In this document: piece after piece, positions 7,627 to 13,765 of the stretch
How the letters are laid out: every line of letters begins with the position of its first letter
Position numbering within the stretch: position 1 is the first letter of the stretch
Origin: DASQDT01 sp036380435
Lineage (GTDB): Bacteria > Acidobacteriota > Blastocatellia > Pyrinomonadales > Pyrinomonadaceae
Assembly (NCBI GenBank): GCA_036380435.1
Contig: DASVES010000414.1
Location: 1 to 13,765 of the forward strand
Length of the DNA: 13,765 bases
Direction of reading: 5' to 3'
Made by a program: the position numbers and the translations under genes
The notes under the pieces: model-generated
The model's database searches: none
What the model saw: the letters and a program-made list of their open reading frames with translations, nothing else
Told to the model about the DNA's origin: nothing

Positions 7627-7712
7627 GGATGAGGGATGAAGGATGAGGGATGAAGGATGAGGGATGAAAATCGCTTCCACTTCATCCCTCATCCCTCATC
7701 CTTCATCCCTCA
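7627..7712. repeat. Three tandem 14-bp repeats plus inverted copies
   Basis: GGATGAGGGATGAA occurs three times perfectly in tandem (7627-7640, 7641-7654, 7655-7668), itself two near-identical heptamers. After a 12-nt spacer its exact reverse complement TTCATCCCTCATCC follows at 7681-7694, then further heptamers CTCATCC and TTCATCC to about 7708. There are no unique spacers, so it is not CRISPR. It resembles the heptameric tandem repeats found between genes in some bacterial genomes. Confidence 0.85.
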
Positions 7713-7717
7713 ATTTT
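7641..7717 (+). terminator. Probable hairpin terminator after the propeller-protein gene
   Basis: The tandem repeats at 7641-7668 can pair with 7681-7708 to form a stem of about 28 bp with one mismatch and one G-U pair, around loop AATCGCTTCCAC. It is followed closely by ATTTTT (7713-7718). It sits between the stop at 7606 and the next gene's ribosome site, so it probably ends the upstream transcript. The stem is longer and more purine/pyrimidine-biased than a typical terminator. Confidence 0.45.
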
Positions 7718-7735
7718 TCATAAGGGAGCTTCCCG

Positions 7736-8350
7736 ATGGTCGGCAAACTCAGCGCCACAGTTCTGCTCTGCCTTTTCCTCTTCCAGTCTGACGGCTGCGG
7801 CTCCAGAAGCGGCGGCGGCAATCAGAACTCGAAGCCGTCTGCCACACAGGCGACTCCCACGTCCGCCCCGGCCGCCAGTCCCGGCGTGGCGCAGTCGCCG
7901 GCCGGCGCTTGTCTGCTAATCGACAAGTCCGAAATCGAGTCTCTACAGGGCGAGCAGATGCGCGGGGCCGAGCCGAGCACGGGGACGGAAGCCGACATGG
8001 CCTTCTCGGACTGCTACTACACGGTCATCTCCTCCGACGGGTCGAAGAACCTCTCCGTCCACCTCCGTGTGTTGCGCGACGACCCGCAAAGCGCGGGCAG
8101 GGGTGCGCTCAGGCGTTTCTGGGAGGACAGGTTCCGTGGGGCGAAAGAGAAGAAGAAGGCGGAGAAGCCGCGCGTGGTCGCCGGCGTCGGCGAGGAAGCC
8201 TTCTGGCTCGGAAACAACGTCATGGGGGCGCTCTACGTGCTGGCGAAAGACCGGATAGTCCGCGTTAGCGTGGGCGGCGCCGAAGAGGAGGACGCGAAGA
8301 TCGAGAAGTCCCGAAAGTTAGCAGAGAAGGCGATTAATCACCTCGATTAA
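7736..8350 (+). CDS. Putative secreted lipoprotein of unknown function
   Basis: 204 residues; AAGGGAG at 7722-7728 is 7 nt before ATG 7736. The N-terminus has a hydrophobic core (residues 5-16) followed by SDGC with C21. This could be a lipobox, though Ser at -3 and Asp at -2 are atypical, so lipidation is uncertain and simple secretion is the alternative. Residues 22-57 are a Gly/Ser/Thr/Pro/Ala linker, as in many surface lipoproteins. The folded part (~58-204) has two Cys (C59, C93) that could form a disulfide, a GVGEEAFW motif, and a Lys/Glu-rich last helix. The layout recalls small DUF3558-like lipoproteins, but I cannot confirm that family. A 39-codon gene begins 9 nt after the stop, so the two are probably co-transcribed. 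Confidence 0.75.
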   Translation: MVGKLSATVLLCLFLFQSDGCGSRSGGGNQNSKPSATQATPTSAPAASPGVAQSPAGACLLIDKSEIESLQGEQMRGAEPSTGTEADMAFSDCYYTVISSDGSKNLSVHLRVLRDDPQSAGRGALRRFWEDRFRGAKEKKKAEKPRVVAGVGEEAFWLGNNVMGALYVLAKDRIVRVSVGGAEEEDAKIEKSRKLAEKAINHLD

Positions 8351-8359
8351 ACGGAGTCC

Positions 8360-8479
8360 ATGATGAAATTCAAACTTAATCGCAAAACCCGCATGCTCAA
8401 GCGACGGGCCGCCATCATGCTTATCGCGCTTTGGATAATCGGCGCGGTGTTTGCGATGACCATGCTCTTCAGAGCCTGA
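8360..8479 (+). CDS. Small single-span membrane peptide (39 aa)
   Basis: The frame starts at tandem ATG codons (8360 and 8363) after GGAG at 8353-8356. Spacing is 3 nt to the first and 6 nt to the second, so the second ATG (38 residues) may be the true start. The product has a basic N-terminus (KFKLNRKTRMLKRR) and then one hydrophobic span from about residue 17 to 37 (AAIMLIALWIIGAV...), fitting an inner-membrane peptide with N-in topology by the positive-inside rule. It is 9 nt after the putative lipoprotein gene and on the same strand. The amphipathic-to-hydrophobic design and ribosome site argue for a real gene; the function is unknown. Confidence 0.5.
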   Translation: MMKFKLNRKTRMLKRRAAIMLIALWIIGAVFAMTMLFRA

Positions 8480-8769
8480 CGCCGAAGCCTGTAGGCGCTG
8501 TCCGCGGCCGCTCCTCGCGCCCCGTGCGCGCGCCCCGCCGGAAAAGAATCGACGTGCGCCACCGATGGGGACGGCCGCACCCGTTTGGTCACGGGGCGGA
8601 AGCGCCCAAGTGCCCCTCTTGCGCCGCCTCAAAAACTTTTCCAGCGCCGCGCGCCACCGTCTCAAGTCGCCTCAACCACCTGCCGCGACCACCCCGCCCG
8701 CATCCCGCAAAATAGTTAAGTTCCACTGTTCCCGTAGTTTAGCGGACGCTCACGGGGGCGCGAGCGTGA

Positions 8770-8807
8770 CCTCAAGTATTTCTCAACTCCCTCGGATTAT
8801 TTTCTGT
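8770..8807 (+). promoter_or_regulatory. Conserved 38-bp upstream element, copy 2
   Basis: CCTCAAGTATTTCTCAAC (8770-8787), then GGATTATTTTCTGT ending at 8807. It is the partner of 3246-3283 and has the same 21-bp spacing between TATTTCTC (8777) and TATTTTCT (8798). It ends 70 nt before the M36 peptidase start codon. An 11-base match GCCTCAACCAC also lies further upstream of both copies (3114 and 8669) but at different distances, and may be chance. Confidence 0.65.
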
Positions 8808-8815
8808 GACGTTAA

Positions 8816-8850
8816 GAGCGAAAAGCTCAGCCGTGAATCCCCGAGAGGGG
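8816..8850 (+). other. Two short leader hairpins separated by CAGCCG direct repeats
   Basis: GAGC-GAAAA-GCTC (8816-8828) and CCCC-GAGA-GGGG (8839-8850, a GNRA-type loop) lie in the likely 5' UTR of the peptidase gene. CAGCCG occurs at 8828-8833 and again at 8851-8856, on either side of the second hairpin. I could not match it to a known riboswitch class. It may only tune mRNA stability or translation. Confidence 0.3.
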
Positions 8851-8877
8851 CAGCCGCCAATCTTTAAGGAGTAAATA

Positions 8878-11800
8878 ATGCGAAACGGAAGATTTATCAG
8901 GGCCACACTCATCGCGACGACCCTGGCGTCCGCACTGGTCTTCAGCCTCAACCCCTCCTCCGCGCAACTCGGCGGAACCGTCACCGTCAACACCACGGCG
9001 GTGAGCGGCGGCGGCACGCAGCAGCAGGCGATGCCCAAAGAGTTCGACGTGCGTGGCCCCGACGGCGTGCCCAAGGGGACGGCCCTGCGCGCCCCGCAAC
9101 CGGCCCAGTTGACGGCGCTCGCTTCGCTCGGCAACAGCGTCGGCTCCCGTCTCTCGGTACAGTACAACGGGCTGACGGCCACCCCGCGCCACCTCTTCAG
9201 CCACGGCAGCTATCTGACGGCGCCCAGCGCGGCGGCCCCCGAAACAATCGCGCGCGACTTCATCGCCGCCAACCGCGGTCTCTTCCGCTTCAGCAACAGC
9301 GACCTCCGAAACCTAAGACTCAAGAGCCGCGCGGTGTTGCCCGACATGGGCACGACCGTTCTGCTTTTCGAGCAGATGGTGGGCGGCCTGAGCGTCTATA
9401 ACGGCAGCGTGCTCGTCAACGTCAACCGCACCGGGCGCATCATGAGCGTCGGCGGCGAGAGCTTCCCGAACCTCTCCATCACCAACGCCGCCGCCATCAC
9501 GCCCGAGCAGCCGCTCTCCGACGCCTACACCATCACTCCCGAGCAGGCCATCACGAACGCGGCGGCTGATTTGGGCGTGAGCGGATTCACACCCCAGAGC
9601 GCGGGGACGCAGCAGGTGCCGCGCAACTTCGGCAACCTCCCTTACGAGTCCGAGACCGCGCCCAAGTTTAAGCGCGGCGTCTTCACCGACGACATCGTCG
9701 TCACCAAGGTCATCTTCCCCGTGGGCGATCAGGCGCGCCTCGCCTACAGGTTCGTGCTCACGACGCCGCAGTTCAGCGGCATCATGTGGGAATCAATCGT
9801 GGACGCGCAGACGGGCAAGGTTCTGCGCCGCATCAGCCTGACTTCGTTCCAGCAGGGCGGCGGCACGGGCGTGGGCCGTCGCGGCACCTTCCGCCCGGAC
9901 GTGCAGGACCTCGTCGAAGCGCACAACGCGGCGGGCACGGCGAAAGGTAAAGTGACCGACACCACTCCCACCGCGCTTTCCGGCTACCGCGGGTTCGGGC
10001 GCTCCACGGCTCCGGGCAACGCTCCGACCTACGGCAACGAGTCTGCCGGGGCGAATGACCGCCTCGCGGGTCGCGGCTTCAAGCAGAGTCAGGTCTTCGC
10101 GCGCAACGAAAACCCGCTCATCTACAACACCGGCTTCGGTCAGGTGGTGCGCGGCTTCCCCGACGCCACCAACCCTTCGGCCGCCTCGCCCCTCGGCTGG
10201 TTCTACCTGCCGACGAACACGGGCGGAACCGAGATCGCCGCCGCCAACGACGTTCGCGCCGCCACGCGCGCCTACGGCTACACCATGTCGGCCGAGGCCA
10301 AGACGCGCAACCTGCCGGCCAACTCGCCGGCGGGCAACGGCGACCAGCCCTTCTCCGCCACGCTCACGGCGCTTGGGTCTCCCCTGGCGCTCGGCGACGG
10401 CCGCACGCTCACCAACGTCTTCCAGTCGAACTACACCGAGGGCAACAACGTCAACGTCGCCGACGACCGCGCCGACGATAACGAAGGCTCACACGGCGTC
10501 CGCGGCTACGACGCCAACCGGCAGTTCACCGCCGCCCACTTCGATTACACGATGGGTTACGAGTACGGCGGCATCAACGCCGGCGGCACGCCGTTCTACC
10601 CGGCGTCGGCCAACCCGGACGTGTACCCCGGCGCGGTGACGCTCTTCTACTACAACAACCTCATCCACGATTACCTCTACAGCATCGGCTTCACCGAGGC
10701 GACGTGGAACTTCCAGCAGGACAACTTCGGCAAGGGCGGCATCGGCCACGATGGTCTGAGCGCGCAGGTGCAGGACGGCTCCGGCACCAACAACGCCAAC
10801 ATGAGCACCGCGGCCGACGGCTCGGCCCCGCGCATGCAGATGTATCTCTTCACCGAGGACGTGTTCCGTCGCTCCGACGGCGACTTCGACTTCGACGTGG
10901 TGGCGCACGAGTACTATCACGGCGTCTCGAACCGCTCGGCGGCGAAGGGTTCGTCGGGCTGTCTCGGCGTGGCCTTCTTCGGCGAGTCGGGAGGACAGGG
11001 CGAAGGCTGGTCCGACACCATCGCGCAGTCGATGACCGACGACGACTCGACCGGCGAGTTTGTCACCGGCGAACAGGACAAAGGCATCCGCACCATCCCC
11101 GTCACCAACTTCCGCTGGTCATACGGCGCGATTGACGGCAGGAAACTCAATCGCCGCGACCAGATGACGGCCGACCCCGTGGGCGCCCCCGGCGTCGGCA
11201 CCGGCATCCCGCCGACCACCCCCGCTTATCAGGTACACCACGTCGGCACGGTCTTCAGCGCGATGACGTGGGACATGCGCGAGCTGCTCATCATGAAGCA
11301 GAAGGTGGGCGGCGTCTTCCCCGGCGTCTTCTTCGACGGCACGCGACGCCTCGGCTCCGGCACGTCGTTCTTCATCGGCGAGCGTCAGGTGCAGTCGGTC
11401 GATACCAAGCACCCGATTGACTACCGCGATTCGTTCGGCACGCACGCCATCGTGTCGCCGACGCCCAACACGACGACCGTCCCGCCCACCCTCGGAACCA
11501 TCCCGGTGGTCGTCCCCACGATCAATGCCGCCGATCACATCGTCCGCCCCGGCATGGTCGCGGGGGAGTTCGCCACTAACGGAAACCGGCAGGGGCCGCT
11601 CTCGACCGCGGTCAGTCAGGGCGCGCGTCTCGCCGACACGCTGATTCTCAAAGGACTCCAGATCGCCCCGTGCAACCCGTCCATCGTGGACACGCGCGAC
11701 GGCATTCTGCTGGCCGACAAGGAACTGACCGGCGGCGAGAATCGCGCCGTCATCTGGCGGGCCTTCGCCAGCCACGGCGTCGGCGCGCTGGCCGCCTCTT

Positions 11801-13743
11801 CACACTCCGGCGCGGCGACCGACCCGGCAAGCTCGATGGTTCCGGTCATCGTCGAAGACTTCAGCGTCCCGGCGAGCGTGCTCGCCTGCGAGCAGCAGGG
11901 GCCGCTCGCGCCGCCGACCTTCGCGCTCACCAACCCGTCCGACAACACCGTCCAGATCAACGTCACGCCGGTCGCCGGGGCCGCGCGTTACATCGTCTCG
12001 CGCAGCCAGAACGAGAACGGGCCGTTCGTGCAGGTGGCCGAGGGCGCGGGAACTTCCTACACCGACAGCAACCTCCCCGCGGGCGCCTACTTCTATCAGG
12101 TGCGCGCGAGCCGCGACACGGAATTCAACTGCGTCTCCACCGCCAACACGCTGAGCATCGCGGTGACGGGCGTCGTGATTCCTCCGGCCCCGCTTTTCGC
12201 CGGCGTGGATCGGGTTGACGACCCGCAGGACGGCGCGCGCCTGATCGTGAGCTGGAAGCCGGCAACGTCGCTCAATCCGACTGCTCAGATCGTCTACGAC
12301 GTGTTCAGCGTGGACACCGTCGAGCAGGGCGACGGAACCCAGAACGCTTCGTTCACACCTTCCCCGTCGAACCGCATCGCGACGGGCATCACCGGCACGT
12401 CGTACAACCACACGGGTCTGTCTCTGGCCGACGTTCAGTACTACATCGTCCAGGCCCGCGACGCGAACAACAGCACCCTTGACACGAACAACGCGGGCAA
12501 CACGGTCACGAAGTTCAACGCGCCGACAGTCGCGGCCGTGAGCGGCACGCCGGTCTTCGCGCTGGAGACCTTCGAGACGACCGCCGCGAACAGCCGGTTC
12601 ACGCCGGGGTTGACGGAGTCGGGCGGAAACCCGAGCACGGCGTCGGCGACCTTCCAGCGTGTAGTGGGCGAGCAGTTCGGCGGCTACGGCACGGCCGGCA
12701 AGATGTTCGCGCCGGACTTCAGCCCCGGCCACGAGACGAGTCCCGGCACCTGCCCGACCGCGCTCAGTTGTGGCGGCGCAAGCGACTACTACACGATGAT
12801 CGGTGGGCCTGCCGGCCTCACTCTGACTTCGACTTCAATTCTGGAGTTTGACCACTCGTTCAATCAGGAAGCCTTCTTCGACGGCGGCGTGCTCGAACTC
12901 AAAGTGGGCGCTCCTTTCGTCAACGGCGACGCGACGCCGTTCCCGGACAACGTCAGCGTCTACGACCTCGCCAACTTCACCATCGAGGGCAACTACAACG
13001 CCCCGCTCGACGGCACGCTGGAGGCCACAGTAAAGGGTTCACCGCTGCAAGGCCGTCTCGCTTACACGGGTGCGAAGGGCTTGCACCACACGCGGATTTC
13101 TCTGAACGACTTTGCTCCGGGCAGCACGTATAACCCGCAGAGCCTCCCGGTCTACATCCGCTTCCGCAACACCTCGGATGTGGCCTCGTCCAACGGTGTC
13201 GATCAGGGCTGGTACGTTGACAACGTGGTGATTAACAACCTCGCTTGCAGCGTCAACGTGGCCGGCGCATCGAGCGGCGCGACCGCCACCGCGTCCTCGA
13301 CCCAGACGAGCCGCAACTACTCGCCCGCAGGCGCCATCGACGGCGAACGCACGGGCGAGAGCTGGGAATCGGGCGGCGGCTGGAACGACGACACCCGCGG
13401 CCTCTGGCCCGACACGCTGACCATCAACTTCAACGGCGAGCAGACCATCAGCGAGGTGCGCGTCTACACCCTGCAAAACGACTACCATAACCCGGTGGAG
13501 CCGACGCCTCTGACTCCGGCCGACTACTACGGCATCCTCGACTTCGAGGTGCAGACCTGCAACGGAGAGACCTGCACGACGGTTCCCGTGACAGGGACGG
13601 TGACGGGTAACGACAAGGCGATGCGGATCATCACCCTGGGGACGCCCATCAACGCCACGGGGGTACGCATCAAGGTCAACGCGGGCCGCGTCTACTTCTC
13701 GCGCATCGTCGAGGTCGAGGCGTTCGGCTGCTCGGCGCAGTAG
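8878..13743 (+). CDS. Secreted M36 (fungalysin) zinc metallopeptidase with FnIII-like, lectin-like and F5/8C-like domains
   Basis: 1621 residues; AAGGAG is 6 nt before ATG 8878. The signal peptide ends near A29 (NPSSA). An FTP-type propeptide spans ~103-205 and a PepSY-like segment ~215-318, the usual inhibitor/chaperone propeptide. The M36 catalytic part includes LFYYNNLIHDYLY, the zinc site HEYYH (H677-H681, with E678 the catalytic base) and GEGWSD, whose E709 matches the third zinc ligand of fungalysins. VHHVGTVFSAMTWDM (from V786) is the conserved helix further on. Two FnIII-like domains (~1010-1100, ~1101-1218) follow, then a ConA-lectin/MAM-like beta-sandwich (~1222-1456) and the F5/8C-like domain (C1457-1621). 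All key residues are present, so it should be an active extracellular protease, matured by propeptide removal. The C-terminal array probably binds substrate or cell surface. Confidence 0.93.
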   Translation: MRNGRFIRATLIATTLASALVFSLNPSSAQLGGTVTVNTTAVSGGGTQQQAMPKEFDVRGPDGVPKGTALRAPQPAQLTALASLGNSVGSRLSVQYNGLTATPRHLFSHGSYLTAPSAAAPETIARDFIAANRGLFRFSNSDLRNLRLKSRAVLPDMGTTVLLFEQMVGGLSVYNGSVLVNVNRTGRIMSVGGESFPNLSITNAAAITPEQPLSDAYTITPEQAITNAAADLGVSGFTPQSAGTQQVPRNFGNLPYESETAPKFKRGVFTDDIVVTKVIFPVGDQARLAYRFVLTTPQFSGIMWESIVDAQTGKVLRRISLTSFQQGGGTGVGRRGTFRPDVQDLVEAHNAAGTAKGKVTDTTPTALSGYRGFGRSTAPGNAPTYGNESAGANDRLAGRGFKQSQVFARNENPLIYNTGFGQVVRGFPDATNPSAASPLGWFYLPTNTGGTEIAAANDVRAATRAYGYTMSAEAKTRNLPANSPAGNGDQPFSATLTALGSPLALGDGRTLTNVFQSNYTEGNNVNVADDRADDNEGSHGVRGYDANRQFTAAHFDYTMGYEYGGINAGGTPFYPASANPDVYPGAVTLFYYNNLIHDYLYSIGFTEATWNFQQDNFGKGGIGHDGLSAQVQDGSGTNNANMSTAADGSAPRMQMYLFTEDVFRRSDGDFDFDVVAHEYYHGVSNRSAAKGSSGCLGVAFFGESGGQGEGWSDTIAQSMTDDDSTGEFVTGEQDKGIRTIPVTNFRWSYGAIDGRKLNRRDQMTADPVGAPGVGTGIPPTTPAYQVHHVGTVFSAMTWDMRELLIMKQKVGGVFPGVFFDGTRRLGSGTSFFIGERQVQSVDTKHPIDYRDSFGTHAIVSPTPNTTTVPPTLGTIPVVVPTINAADHIVRPGMVAGEFATNGNRQGPLSTAVSQGARLADTLILKGLQIAPCNPSIVDTRDGILLADKELTGGENRAVIWRAFASHGVGALAASSHSGAATDPASSMVPVIVEDFSVPASVLACEQQGPLAPPTFALTNPSDNTVQINVTPVAGAARYIVSRSQNENGPFVQVAEGAGTSYTDSNLPAGAYFYQVRASRDTEFNCVSTANTLSIAVTGVVIPPAPLFAGVDRVDDPQDGARLIVSWKPATSLNPTAQIVYDVFSVDTVEQGDGTQNASFTPSPSNRIATGITGTSYNHTGLSLADVQYYIVQARDANNSTLDTNNAGNTVTKFNAPTVAAVSGTPVFALETFETTAANSRFTPGLTESGGNPSTASATFQRVVGEQFGGYGTAGKMFAPDFSPGHETSPGTCPTALSCGGASDYYTMIGGPAGLTLTSTSILEFDHSFNQEAFFDGGVLELKVGAPFVNGDATPFPDNVSVYDLANFTIEGNYNAPLDGTLEATVKGSPLQGRLAYTGAKGLHHTRISLNDFAPGSTYNPQSLPVYIRFRNTSDVASSNGVDQGWYVDNVVINNLACSVNVAGASSGATATASSTQTSRNYSPAGAIDGERTGESWESGGGWNDDTRGLWPDTLTINFNGEQTISEVRVYTLQNDYHNPVEPTPLTPADYYGILDFEVQTCNGETCTTVPVTGTVTGNDKAMRIITLGTPINATGVRIKVNAGRVYFSRIVEVEAFGCSAQ
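13246..13740 (+). repeat. Duplicated F5/8C-like C-terminal domain, copy 2
   Basis: This codes residues 1457-1621 of the M36 peptidase and is the partner of 7112-7603. The opening Cys, the closing GC-x-A-x end, and the distance of three residues from the last Cys to the stop are the same in both proteins. Confidence 0.8.
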
Positions 13744-13765
13744 ATTTTTAAAGCGGGGCGTGCGG

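Larger units (their letters stand above)
8480..8877. other. Intergenic / leader region upstream of the M36 peptidase gene
   Basis: 398 nt without a supported gene. It contains a small hairpin GGGCG-GAAG-CGCCC (8594-8607), a GC-rich low-complexity part (8500-8560), an AT-richer part from about 8710, the conserved upstream element (8770-8807), two short hairpins (8816-8850) and AAGGAG (8866-8871) before ATG 8878. A plus-strand frame crossing it (8431-8715) looks like composition-driven noise. Confidence 0.65.

Noticed and set aside
7627..7708. Possible CRISPR-like repeat array
   Set aside because: The repeats are contiguous 7/14-mers without unique spacers, and no cas genes are near.
8318..8665. 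A 115-codon minus-strand frame across the small peptide gene
   Set aside because: It is composition-driven, has no recognisable ribosome site or motif, and is antisense to two better-supported genes.
8431..8715. A 94-codon plus-strand frame in the intergenic region
   Set aside because: It overlaps the 39-codon peptide in another frame, has no ribosome site, and its product is Pro/Arg-rich with no features.
8810..8877. Riboswitch in the peptidase leader
   Set aside because: The hairpins and CAGCCG repeats do not match any riboswitch consensus I can recall, so only the hairpins are reported.

Overview
The window is GC-rich DNA coding on the plus strand throughout. It looks like a chromosome segment of a Gram-negative soil-type bacterium. 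Acidobacteriota, class Blastocatellia, is my best guess. That rests on the gene style (fungalysin M36 peptidase with a long C-terminal array, many FnIII/PKD/discoidin domains, degenerate palindromic intergenic repeats) and not on any marker gene, so the taxonomy is inference.

Left part (1-2924): the end of a polysaccharide locus. It holds the last 35 codons of a probable GT4-type glycosyltransferase, then an O-antigen ligase/polymerase-family membrane protein overlapping it by 4 bp (ATGA), then a membrane-anchored TPR protein with a C-terminal beta-sandwich, carbohydrate-binding-like domain. The three are tightly packed and read as one operon for assembling or exporting a surface polysaccharide.

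Middle (2925-8479): an intergenic stretch with an imperfect 29-bp inverted repeat and a conserved upstream element leads into a 1418-residue secreted multidomain protein. Its order is signal peptide, two copies of a Cys-bracketed ~175-residue module, a sialidase-like Asp-box propeller, FnIII, a third copy of the module, PKD, and an F5/8C (discoidin)-like C-terminal domain. A strong hairpin made of 14-bp tandem repeats follows. Next come a small putative lipoprotein gene and a 39-codon single-span membrane peptide gene 9 nt after it.

Right part (8480-13743): a 398-nt leader region, then a 1621-residue secreted M36 (fungalysin) metallopeptidase with an intact zinc site, FTP/PepSY-type propeptide, FnIII-like domains, a lectin-like domain and the same F5/8C-like C-terminal domain as the first large protein.

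The most notable result is that the two large secreted proteins have unrelated cores but share two things. One is a 38-bp element about 67-71 bp upstream of the start codon (18 bases identical in a row, 31/38 overall). The other is a ~164-residue C-terminal domain, about 65% identical by eye. This suggests a co-regulated set of exoproteins delivered or anchored through a common C-terminal module. No RNA genes, CRISPR array, insertion sequence or phage genes were seen.
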